Shown here: one piece after another, positions 51,834-59,946 of the stretch
Position numbering within the stretch: the first letter of the stretch is position 1
How the letters are laid out: each line of letters starts with the position of its first letter
Source of the DNA: GMQP-bins7 sp963723695
GTDB lineage: Bacteria > Actinomycetota > Thermoleophilia > Gaiellales > Gaiellaceae
Length of the DNA: 64,000 nt
Direction of reading: 5' to 3'
Assembly (NCBI GenBank): GCA_963723695.1
Contig: CAVRRU010000010.1
Location: 1-64,000 of the forward strand
Position numbers and translations under genes: made by a program
The notes under the pieces: model-generated
The model's database searches: none
What the model was told of the DNA's origin: nothing
Seen by the model: only the letters and a program-made list of their open reading frames with translations

Positions 51834-52976
51834 CCGCGACGCCAAGTGACACGATGTCACAAGGGCTCGAGCGGCTCCTTCCCACGTACGCCCGCGCGGA
51901 CGTCACGATCGTCCGCGGCGAGGGGTGCCGCGTGTGGGGCGTCGATGGACGCGAGTACCTCGATCTTCGGAGGCGGCATCGCTGTCGTCTCGCTCGGCCA
52001 CTGCCACCCCGGGCCGCTTGCGGCTGCCCAGGCTCAGCTCGAACGGCTCTGGCACGCGTCCAACCTCTACCGGACCGAGCCCGCGGAGGAGCTCGCCGGC
52101 CTGCTCTCAGACCGTTTTCGAGGCGCCCAGTCGTTCTTCTGCAACTCGGGCGCCGAGGCGATCGAGGCCGCGCTCAAGTACGCACGGAAGGCGACCGGCA
52201 GGGCGGGGGTCGTGGCGCTCGAGGGCGCCTTCCACGGACGTACGATCGGCGCGCTCTCGGCGACCGGACAGCCCGCGAAACGAGCGCCCTTCGAGCCGCT
52301 CGTCGAGGGCGTGCGGTTCGTGCCGCCGAACGACGTCGATGCTCTAGGAGCGGCAGTCGATGACGAGATCGGGCTCATCCTGCTGGAGCCGATCCTGGGA
52401 GAGGGTGGCGTCCTTCCGCTCGACACCGAATTCGTCGAGGCGGCAGCCGCGCTCCCACAGCTTCTCTGCGTCGACGAGGTGCAGACCGGAGTGGGCCGCA
52501 CCGGGTCGTTCTTCGCTTTCGAGCAGTTCGGTGTTCGGCCCGACCTCGTCACGCTCGCGAAAGGGCTCGCGAACGGCCTCCCAATCGGCGCGCTACTCGT
52601 CGCCGACGATGCGGCCGGAGCATTCGGCCCAGGCGACCATGGATCCACGTTCGGCGGCAACCCGGTCTCCTGCGCGGCGGCGTGTGCCGTGATGGAGGCG
52701 ATCGACGACGAGCTGCTCGACTCGATTCGAAGGCAGGGCGCGGTACTGGCCGCGGGACTCGAAGCGTTGGCAGGCGTGAGGTCGGTGCGTGGCCGCGGGC
52801 TCCTCATCGGTGCCGAGACGGCCGATCCCGCGGCCACCGTCGTGGAGGAGGCCCGCGAACAGGGACTCCTCGTCCTCTCCGCGGGCGAGAACGTCGTGCG
52901 ACTCGCGCCCCCGCTCACGATCAGCTCGAACGACGCGGGCGAGGCTCTCTCGATCCTCGGCCGCATACTGTGCTAA
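51830..52976 (+). CDS. argD: acetylornithine aminotransferase (one frameshift)
   Basis: About 382 residues. PLP enzyme of arginine synthesis: LPTYARADVTIVRGEGCRVWGVDGREYLDL, then after a one-base change near 51965 FGGGIAVVSLGHCHPGPL, FFCNSGAEAIEAALKYARK, ALEGAFHGRTIGALSATGQ, CVDEVQTGVGRTG and the PLP lysine in TLAKGLANGLPIGALL. Starts ATGA over argB. All active-site residues survive the shift. Confidence 0.92.
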
Positions 52977-52992
52977 TTTCACGCATACTATG
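52963..52992. promoter_or_regulatory. candidate ArgR autoregulatory site
   Basis: Two direct GCATACTRTG words, 52963-52972 and 52983-52992, exactly 20 bases apart (two helical turns). The second overlaps the argR ATG. They share GCAT with the argC-upstream words. Binding there would block argR initiation and limit read-through into argG. Confidence 0.5.
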
Positions 52993-53454
52993 AACCGCAG
53001 GGAGCGACAGAACGCGATCCTCGAGCTCGTCCGCGAACGAGCGCTCTCGACGCAAGCCGAGGTCGCCTCCGCGCTCGGTGAGAGCGGCTTCGACGTCGTC
53101 CAGACGACGGTCTCCCGCGACATAGCCGATCTCGGGCTCGTCAAGGTGCGGGCCCCGAGTGGCAGGCTGATCTATGCGCCTCCCGGAAGCACGGACGGCG
53201 ACCGCCTGCGTGCGCTGGGTGCCGCGATGCGGCGGTACGCGATCACCGTCGAGGCCGCGGGTTCGCTCGTCGTCGTTACGACTCCGTCGGGCTATGCGAA
53301 CGCGCTCGCGCAGGCGGTCGACGAGGCTCATCACGCCTCCATCGCCGGGACGATCGCCGGAGACAACACGATCTTCGTCGCGGCCCGCGACGGCATCTCG
53401 GCCCAGACGCTCCGCGAGGAGCTGGCCGGCTACCTGCTGCAAGGCGCCGCGTGA
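52990..53454 (+). CDS. argR: arginine repressor
   Basis: 154 residues. N-terminal winged helix (MNRRERQNAILELVRERALSTQAEVASALGESGFDVVQTTVSRDIADLGLVKV, with the ArgR VTQATVSRD signature as VVQTTVSRD) and C-terminal hexamerisation/arginine-binding domain (VVVTTPSGYANALAQAVDEAHHASIAGTIAGDNTIFVAAR). Located within the regulon, ATG 52990. Confidence 0.96.
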   Translation: MNRRERQNAILELVRERALSTQAEVASALGESGFDVVQTTVSRDIADLGLVKVRAPSGRLIYAPPGSTDGDRLRALGAAMRRYAITVEAAGSLVVVTTPSGYANALAQAVDEAHHASIAGTIAGDNTIFVAARDGISAQTLREELAGYLLQGAA

Positions 53455-54662
53455 TGAGCGGGACCGCGGTCGTCGCCTACTCGGGCGGGCTCGACACGAG
53501 CTGCATCCTCGCCTGGCTCAAGGAGGACTGGTACGGCTTCGACGAGGTCGTCGCGGTGCTGGTCGACGTCGGGCAGGAGTTCGACCTCGACGAGTCGATC
53601 ACACGAGCGAATGCGGCCGATGCCGACGACGTCCTCCTCGTCGATCGCGAGGATGCGTTCGCCGAGGAGCAGTGCGCCCGGGCGATCGTCACGAACGCGC
53701 TCTACGAAGGGAAGTACCCGCTCGTCTCCGCGCTCTCGCGCCCGGTCATCGCCCGGGCCGTCGCCGAGATCGCTCTCGACCTCGGCGCCGAGGCCGTCGT
53801 CCACGGCTGCACCGGCAAGGGAAACGATCAGCTCCGCTTCGAGCTCGCGTTCAAGGCCCACTACCCCGATGTGAAGGTGATCGCGCCGCTGCGCGACCGC
53901 ATCTGGACGCGCGACGAGGAGATCGAGTACGCGCTCGCGAAGGGGATCCCAGTGGTGCAGTCGGCGTCGTCGCCGTACTCGATCGACGAGAACCTCTTCG
54001 GCCGCGCGATCGAGGCAGGCATCCTCGAGGATCCCTGGAACGCGCCGCCGGAGGAGCCCTACGCGCTCACGTCGGACCCGTCGAGCGCGCCCGCACCGAT
54101 GGAGATCGTGGTGGGCTTCGAGAAGGGCGTCCCCGTCTCTCTCGACGGCGAGGAGCTCTCCCTGGCCGAGCTCATCGCGCAGGTGAATCGCCTTGCGGGC
54201 GCGTACGGGATCGGGCGGATCGACATGATCGAGAACCGCGCCGTGGGCATCAAGAGCCGCGAGGTGTACGAGGCGCCGGGCGCGATGACCCTCATCGCGG
54301 CGCACTCGGCGCTCGAGGACGTCGTGCTCACGAAGGACGAGGCACGTCTCAAGCGGCCGCTCGAGCAGCGCTGGACGGAGATCGTGTACGAGGGCCGCTG
54401 GTTCAGCCCGGCTCGGGAGGCGATCGACGCGTTCGTCGACTCGACGCAGGAGCTCGTCACGGGAGACGTTCGCGTCGAGTTGCGGCCGAATGCCGCTGTC
54501 GTCACCGGCCGCCGCTCACCGCACCTGCTCTACGCCGCCCAGCTCGCCTCGTACGGCGTTGGCGAGACGTTCCCGCATGACGCCGCGGAGGGCTTCATCC
54601 GCATTGCCTCGCTCGAGACCGAGCTCCACGCCGCGAGAGAGCGGGCCACGAGCAGGGCATAA
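53451..54662 (+). CDS. argG: argininosuccinate synthase
   Basis: 403 residues, intact. Joins citrulline and aspartate. P-loop AYSGGLDTSCIL, then VDVGQEFDLDE, HGCTGKGNDQLRFE, SSPYSIDENLFGRAIEAGILEDPW and FEKGVPVSLDGE are all canonical. Starts GTG 53451 or ATG 53454, either overlapping the argR stop. Confidence 0.97.
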   Translation: MMSGTAVVAYSGGLDTSCILAWLKEDWYGFDEVVAVLVDVGQEFDLDESITRANAADADDVLLVDREDAFAEEQCARAIVTNALYEGKYPLVSALSRPVIARAVAEIALDLGAEAVVHGCTGKGNDQLRFELAFKAHYPDVKVIAPLRDRIWTRDEEIEYALAKGIPVVQSASSPYSIDENLFGRAIEAGILEDPWNAPPEEPYALTSDPSSAPAPMEIVVGFEKGVPVSLDGEELSLAELIAQVNRLAGAYGIGRIDMIENRAVGIKSREVYEAPGAMTLIAAHSALEDVVLTKDEARLKRPLEQRWTEIVYEGRWFSPAREAIDAFVDSTQELVTGDVRVELRPNAAVVTGRRSPHLLYAAQLASYGVGETFPHDAAEGFIRIASLETELHAARERATSRA

Positions 54663-54725
54663 TCCGCCGCGTGATCTGCGCGATTCTCGGGTCGTCGCTC
54701 CGGGTGCGCGGCCGGAGGGAACAAT

Positions 54726-56057
54726 ATGCGTAATACGGGCCCGGAGAGCCGCGTGCCCGGAGCGGCGGCAGGCAGCGGCGGAGCCGGGCTTCGCCCGGCG
54801 GGAGCCGATGCCGCCCGAGGATCGCGGACGACGTGGGCGGGCCGGGTCGAGGGCGCCCTCGACCCCGACGTATGGCGGTTCCTCCGGGTCGAGGACGCCG
54901 AGCTGCTCCCGTACGACTGCGAGGCGACGGCGGCGCACGCCCGGCGACTTGCTGCGGCAGGCCTACTGACCGACGACGAGCTGGACGACGTCGAGTCACG
55001 CCTGGCGGAGATCGCGCAGGACCCCGAGGCATATCTCGACTCCGACGAGGACGTGCACAGCGCGATCGAGCGGCTACTCGGAGACGTCGGGCGGAAGATC
55101 CACGCGGGCCGGTCCCGCAACGACCAGGTCGCGGCCGCGTTCCGCGCGTACGTGTTCGACGCGTGCGCCGAGGCACGGGAGGCGATCGACGCGCTCGCGC
55201 TCGTCGTCCTCTCGTTCGCCGAGTCGGAGGCCGGGACGGTGATGCCCGGCTACACGCACATGCAGCGGGCTCAGCCCGTCACGCTCGGTCATCACCTGTT
55301 GGCCTGGGTCGAGATGCTCGACCGCGACCGCACTCGGTTCGCGGCGGCAGCGGAGGCGGCATCAGAAAGCCCGCTGGGCGCCGGCGCGTTGGCCGGCTCG
55401 ACGCTCGAGCTCCCTCCCCCGCCGCGTCAGATGCGCAACTCGATCGACGCCGTTGCGGATCGCGACTTCGCGCTCGACTACCTGTACGCGGCGGCCGTGC
55501 TGTTCACGCACCTCTCGCGGATCGGTGAGGAGATCGTGCTGTGGGCAACGTCGGAGTTCGGCTTCGTGCGGCTGCCGGAGTCGGCGGCGACCGGCTCGTC
55601 GATGATGCCGCAGAAGCTCAACCCGGACGTCGCCGAGCTCGTGCGCGGCAAGGCGGGAACCGCGATCGGGCGACTCGCAGGGCTGCTCGCGACCATCAAA
55701 GGACTGCCGCTCGCGTATGACCGAGATCTCCAGGAGGACAAGTCGCCGGTCTTCTCGACCAGACGGGAGACGAGGCTCGCGCTCGAAGCGCTGACCGTCC
55801 TCGCGAGTGGGCTCGAGGTGGACCGCGCGCGGCTCGCGAAGGCTGCCTCCGACCCGCTGCTCTTGGCGACGGACGCCGCCGAGGCGCTCGTGCGGGAGGG
55901 GGTTCCCTTCCGCGACGCCCACGAGCAGGTTGCCGAGAGCGTGCGCGACGGCTCGTTCAAGAAGCCGCGCAAGGGCGCGAAGCGCGCCTCCCCCGGTCCC
56001 GGAGGGATTCAATCGGCGCTCGAGGAAGCTCGCCGTCGTTTCGTCGACAACCTGTAG
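54726..56057 (+). CDS. argH: argininosuccinate lyase
   Basis: 443 residues. Last arginine step. ATG 54726 follows GGAGGGAAC. A poorly conserved Gly/Ala-rich start (residues 1-35) precedes TWAGRVEGALDPDVWRFL. Core: DVHSAIERLLGDVGRKIHAGRSRNDQVA, MPGYTHMQRAQPVTLGHHLLAW, and the fumarase/ASL signature GSSMMPQKLNPDVAEL with the catalytic serine. The TAG stop is inside a hairpin repeat (56053-56077). Confidence 0.96.
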   Translation: MRNTGPESRVPGAAAGSGGAGLRPAGADAARGSRTTWAGRVEGALDPDVWRFLRVEDAELLPYDCEATAAHARRLAAAGLLTDDELDDVESRLAEIAQDPEAYLDSDEDVHSAIERLLGDVGRKIHAGRSRNDQVAAAFRAYVFDACAEAREAIDALALVVLSFAESEAGTVMPGYTHMQRAQPVTLGHHLLAWVEMLDRDRTRFAAAAEAASESPLGAGALAGSTLELPPPPRQMRNSIDAVADRDFALDYLYAAAVLFTHLSRIGEEIVLWATSEFGFVRLPESAATGSSMMPQKLNPDVAELVRGKAGTAIGRLAGLLATIKGLPLAYDRDLQEDKSPVFSTRRETRLALEALTVLASGLEVDRARLAKAASDPLLLATDAAEALVREGVPFRDAHEQVAESVRDGSFKKPRKGAKRASPGPGGIQSALEEARRRFVDNL

Positions 56058-56077
56058 GGGCGAGATACATCTCGCCC
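56053..56077. repeat. GTAGGGGCGAG hairpin repeat, copy 2
   Basis: TGTAGGGGCGAG-ATACAT-CTCGCCC, 24 of whose bases match 37101-37125 with one difference. It contains the argH stop and ends at the ATG of the thioesterase remnant. The right arm is shorter than in copy 1. Confidence 0.6.
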
Positions 56078-56256
56078 ATGACCCACGAGAAGCGGGTCGA
56101 GATCCGGTGGAGCGACATCGACGCGTATCAGCACGTGAACAACGCGGTCTACGCGACGTAACTGGAGGAGTGTCGCGACGAGACCACGAGCTCCGCCGGT
56201 CACGCCCGCTCACCGAGGCGGAGCGCATCGCGTTCGAGCGCTCGCTTGTGACGTAA
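56078..56256 (+). pseudogene. decayed acyl-CoA thioesterase (hotdog fold)
   Basis: ATG 56078 opens MTHEKRVEIRWSDIDAYQHV, then NNAVYAT, a stop (TAA where YLEECRDE should continue) and LEECRDE. The W-x-D-x-D-x-x-x-HVNN motif is diagnostic of 4-hydroxybenzoyl-CoA-type thioesterases. About 15 codons later another frame gives RPLTEAERIAFERSLVT, a plausible C-terminus. The middle 80 or so residues are gone. This one is a true remnant, not a simple indel. Confidence 0.75.
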
Positions 56257-56308
56257 CGGCGCTGCGGCGGCGTATTCGCTTCGTCACTTCGACTTGCGGA
56301 GGTTCTCG

Positions 56309-57010
56309 ATGAAACGCCTGCTTCTCCTCACCGCTGCCGGACTCACCGTGGTTGCGCTTGCCGGCGCGGTCGGGCTGCCCGATCTCGCCGGCGCCCAGGA
56401 TGCCGCGTCTGCCGACGACTCGATCACGGTCAGCGGTGTCGGCTCGGTCGACGCGGTTCCGAACGAGGCTCAGATGTCGTTCGGCGTCGAGACGCGCCGG
56501 GACACCGCCAAGGCCGCTGTCGCGTCCAACGCGGACGCCATGCGCAAGGTCATCAATGCGTTGCGGCAGGCCGGGGGCCGCGAGCTCGCGACGCAATGGG
56601 TGAGCGTCTACCCGTTCATCGACGAGACCGGGGCGGCGACCGGCTACTCGGCGTCGAACAGCGTCTCGGCCGTGAGCGACGTCGGCGATGCGCCCACGCT
56701 CATCGATGCAGCTACCGACGCAGGCGCGAACAACGTCTCCGGGCCTGGCATGAGCTCGAGCAATGCCGAAGCGCTCTACCGGCAGGCGCTCACCAAGGCA
56801 GTTACCGAGGCGCGCCTCCGCGCCGAGGTGCTTGCGAAGGCCGCCGGCCGCTCGCTCGGCGAGATCACGACGATCGTCGAGGGCGGCTCCGTTGGCGGCC
56901 CCGAGCCGCTGTACCGCGCGGAAGCGCAGGCCGCCGATGCCTCCACTCCGATCGTCCCGGGCGAGCAGGAGACGTCCGCGACGGTCAGCGTCACCTTCTC
57001 CCTCCGCTGA
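56309..57010 (+). CDS. secreted SIMPL (DUF541) domain protein
   Basis: 233 residues. ATG 56309 follows GGAGG and opens a signal peptide (MKRLLLLTAAGLTVVALAGAVG). SIMPL domain: ITVSGVGSVDAVPNEAQMSFGVETRRDTAKAAVASNADAMRKVINAL, then ALTKAVTEARLRAEVLAKAAGRSLGEITTIVEG, ending SATVSVTFSLR. This BP26/OMP28 family is periplasmic or cell-surface and forms ring oligomers; function is not settled. Confidence 0.92.
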   Translation: MKRLLLLTAAGLTVVALAGAVGLPDLAGAQDAASADDSITVSGVGSVDAVPNEAQMSFGVETRRDTAKAAVASNADAMRKVINALRQAGGRELATQWVSVYPFIDETGAATGYSASNSVSAVSDVGDAPTLIDAATDAGANNVSGPGMSSSNAEALYRQALTKAVTEARLRAEVLAKAAGRSLGEITTIVEGGSVGGPEPLYRAEAQAADASTPIVPGEQETSATVSVTFSLR

Positions 57011-57085
57011 GTGACGCGTACGGGGCGCCGCGGTTCTGGCCCGCGGCGCCCCGTCCAGCGGATGGCTCGGGGATGATGTCCAGCC

Positions 57086-58204
57086 GTGTCTCAGCTCGAG
57101 CCGGATCGGACTGCTCGCGTTTCCACGCTCGAGCTCTTCTTCGACCTCGTTTTCGTCTTCACGATCACGCAGCTGACAGGAGTGCTCGTGGCAGGTGGCG
57201 ACCTCGTCGCGATCGCACAGGTCGCCGTGATGCTGCTCGTGATCTGGTGGATGTACGACGGCTACGCCTGGTTGACGAATGCGATTGCGACCGATCACCT
57301 CCGGCACCGTCTGCTCCTGATCGGCGGGATGGGCGCGTTCCTCGTCGGTGCGCTCGCGATCCCGAACGCGTACACGAGCACCGGCCTTGCATTCGCGGCC
57401 GGGTACTTCGCTGCCGTGCTTCTGCACGCGGCGATGTACGTGCGGGGAACGTCGTTCTCGGAGGTCAGGGCGATCTTGCGAATCGTCCCGTTCAACTTCG
57501 TAGCGTCTGCCCTCCTCCTCGTCGGAGGAGCTCTCGGCGGCGACGCGCAGTGGGTCTTGTGGACAACGGCGGCGGCGCTCCTCTGGATCACGCCCTGGCT
57601 CACGTCAGTGGAGGGCTTCGTTGTCGCTGCGGAGCACTTCGTCGAGCGTCACGGGCTCGTGATCATCGTTGCGCTCGGCGAGTCGATCGTCGTCATCGGC
57701 GCGGCCGCATCACTCGAGCTGGACGCAGGCCTCGTGCTCGTCGTACTGCTCGCACTCGGGCTGTCCGCCTCGCTCTGGTGGGTGTACTTCTCGGATGAGG
57801 GTGCGGTCGAGCGCGCGATGCACGCTGCCCCTGCCGAGGCGCGCAATCGGCTGGCACTCGTCGGGTTCGGCTACTGGCACTACGGACTGCTTCTCGGGAT
57901 CGTTCTCATGGCCGCCGGCTTGAAGAAGGCGGTCACCGACCCGTACGACCCGCTAGGCGGGCTGAGCGCCGTCGAGCTCGCGGTCGGTGTCGCGTTGTTC
58001 CTCGCGTGCGAGGTCGGCTTCCGACGAACTCTCGGGATTAGGCGGAGCGGCGCCAGGCTCGCCGCGGCCGCAGCGACCCTGGCGACGATCCCGCTCGGAA
58101 CCGAGCTCGACGCGAAGGCGCAGGTCGGTGCGCTCGTCGCGATCGTCGCGGCGGCCCTTGCGGTCGAGGGACGCAGGGGTCAGACCCAAGGGTCTGACCC
58201 CTGA
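57086..58204 (+). CDS. low temperature requirement protein A (LtrA) family
   Basis: 372 residues with about ten to twelve helices. Family signature at the start: STLELFFDLVFVFTITQLTGVL; later WWMYDGYAWLTNAI, FVERHGLVIIVALGESIVVIGAAA and LWWVYFSDEGA. GTG 57086. The last residues (RRGQTQGSDP) are encoded by the paired GGGTCNGACCC repeat, which also supplies the stop, so the native C-terminus has been replaced or extended. Function of LtrA is poorly known. Confidence 0.9.
   Translation: MSQLEPDRTARVSTLELFFDLVFVFTITQLTGVLVAGGDLVAIAQVAVMLLVIWWMYDGYAWLTNAIATDHLRHRLLLIGGMGAFLVGALAIPNAYTSTGLAFAAGYFAAVLLHAAMYVRGTSFSEVRAILRIVPFNFVASALLLVGGALGGDAQWVLWTTAAALLWITPWLTSVEGFVVAAEHFVERHGLVIIVALGESIVVIGAAASLELDAGLVLVVLLALGLSASLWWVYFSDEGAVERAMHAAPAEARNRLALVGFGYWHYGLLLGIVLMAAGLKKAVTDPYDPLGGLSAVELAVGVALFLACEVGFRRTLGIRRSGARLAAAAATLATIPLGTELDAKAQVGALVAIVAAALAVEGRRGQTQGSDP
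58175..58202. repeat. paired GGGTCNGACCC repeat at the ltrA/glnA junction
   Basis: AGGGGTCAGACCC-AA-GGGTCTGACCCCT, a perfect 13-pair palindrome made of two GGGTCNGACCC words. It matches the ddl copy (37963-37989) in layout. Between convergent ltrA and glnA stops it may serve as a terminator hairpin. Confidence 0.65.
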
Positions 58205-58207
58205 CTC

Positions 58208-59661
58208 CTAGCAGTCGTAGTAGAGCGCGAACTCCGCCGGGTGCGGGCGCAGCCGCACGACGTCGACCTCGTTCTCTCGCTTCCACGCGATCCACGTCTC
58301 GATGAGCTCCTTCGAGAAGACGTCGCCCTCGAGCAGGAACTCGTGGTCGACCTCGAGCGCGTCGAGCGCCTCGGACAGCGAGCCCGGGACCTGCGCGATG
58401 TTTCCAGTCGCGTGCTCGAAGAGATCGAAGTCGGCGGGCTGGCCCGGATCGAGGCCCTTCCTGATCCCGTCGAGGCCGGCCATGAGCATCGCCGAGAACG
58501 CGAGGTACGGGTTCGCGGCCGAGTCGGGCGGGCGGAACTCGATCCGCTTGGCCTTCGCCGAGTCGGAGTACATCGGAATGCGGATGCAGGCCGAGCGGTT
58601 GCGCTGGGAGTAGACGAGGTTCACCGGCGCCTCGAAGCCGGGCACGAGCCGCCGGTACGAGTTCGTCGTCGGAGCGCAGAAAGCCAGCAAGCGCCGGCGC
58701 GTGCGCGAGCAACCCGCCGACGTATGCCCGGCCGAGCTGCGACAGGCCCGCGTAGCCCGGACTTGTCGGCCATGAGCGGCGTCCCCTCCATCCACAGGGA
58801 CTGGTGCGTGTGCATTCCCGGAGCCGTTGTCGCCGTAGATCGGCTTCGGCATGAACGTGACGCTCTTGCCGTGCCGGCGGGCGGTGTTCTTGACGACGTA
58901 CTTGTAGGTCATGACCTGGTCGGCCATGCGGGTGAGCGTCGTGAAGCGGAGGTCGATCTCGCACTGGCCTCCGGACGCGACCTCGTGGTGGTGGAACTCG
59001 CACGGGATCCCGATCCGCTCGAGCGTCAGCACCATCTCCGTGCGGAGGTCGTGGAGCGAGTCCGACGGCGCCGCTGGGAAGTAGCCCTCCTTCGGCCGAG
59101 CCGTGTAGCCGAGGCCCGGGCGTGCCCGAGTTCCAGTAGCCCTCGGGCGAGTCGACCGAGTAGTGGGAGCGGTTCGGCGCGAGGTCGTAGTGGACCTCGT
59201 CGAAGACGAAGAACTCGCACTCGGGACCGAAGTAGGCGGTGTCCGCGATTCCGCTCGCGCGGAGGTGCTCCTCCGCCCGCCGGGCGACGCCGCGCGGGTC
59301 CTTCGCGTACGGCTCGCGCGTGATCGGATCGGCGATCTCGCAGACGAGCGAGAGCGTCGGCGCCTCGGTCGCCGGGTCGAGGATCGCGCTCGACGGATCC
59401 GGCATGAGGAGCATGTCGGAGTTCTGGATCGCCTGCCAGCCGCGAATCGACGAGCCGTCGAAGCCGAGCCCGTCGTCGAACGCCGACTCCTCGAATGCCG
59501 AAGATCGGCAGCGAGACGTGCTGCCACGTCCCGAGCAGGTCGCAGAACTTGAGGTCGACCATCGCCGCCCGCGTCTCGGTCGCCCACTCGAGCGCCTCGC
59601 GCGCGTCGGGCAGCGCTTCGCTGCCGTTTCGCAGGTAATGCCGCTCCACGATCTCCGACAT
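58208..59661 (-). CDS. glnA: glutamine synthetase type I (several frameshifts)
   Basis: About 470 residues once repaired. ATG 59661 is preceded by GGAGGTGG. Pieces in order: LKFCDLLGTWQHVSLPIFG, GLGFDGSSIRGWQAIQNSDMLL, YFGPECEFFVFD, FHHHEVASGGQCEIDL, MHTHQSLW, FEAPVNLVYSQRNRSACIRIPM, RIEFRPPDSAANPYLAFSAMLMAG. At least five one-base shifts (about 59505, 59118, 58822, 58757, 58680) are needed. All active-site motifs remain. At the place of the adenylylation tyrosine (NLYDLP in enterics) it reads DLFEHA, so control by adenylylation is unlikely. Confidence 0.9.
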
Positions 59662-59690
59662 CCGTGCCACCTCCATTCGGTTGGACCAAC

Positions 59691-59722
59691 AAAAAGACCC
59701 CAGGACTCCGCGAGTCCTGAGG
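59691..59722 (-). terminator. terminator-like hairpin in the glnA leader
   Basis: On the minus strand CAGGACTC-GCG-GAGTCCTG (59719 to 59701) extended by CC/GG with one mismatch, followed five bases on by TTTTT (59695-59691). The glnA ribosome site begins about 15 bases later. No minus-strand gene lies upstream to be terminated, since the next gene is divergent, so the hairpin belongs to the glnA leader. A second stem, GGAGCC-GGCGGAA-GGCTCC, precedes it at about 59740-59758. Confidence 0.6.
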
Positions 59723-59946
59723 CCACATCGCCTCGGGCGGAGCCTTCCGCCGGCTCCGTCCTGAACCTCACCCTAGCCAAGGACGCGGACGGAATCCAGT
59801 GTTGACCACGTCTGCCTCGGCCGCTAAGGTGGCCGGGCTGTGAAGCTCCTCGCACGTATCTGAGACACCGGTTGCCGGGGCCCACCGATAGGGCCGGCCA
59901 CTGGCTTGCACGTTTCTCGTTACGTTCGAAACCGAAGGAGCATCAC

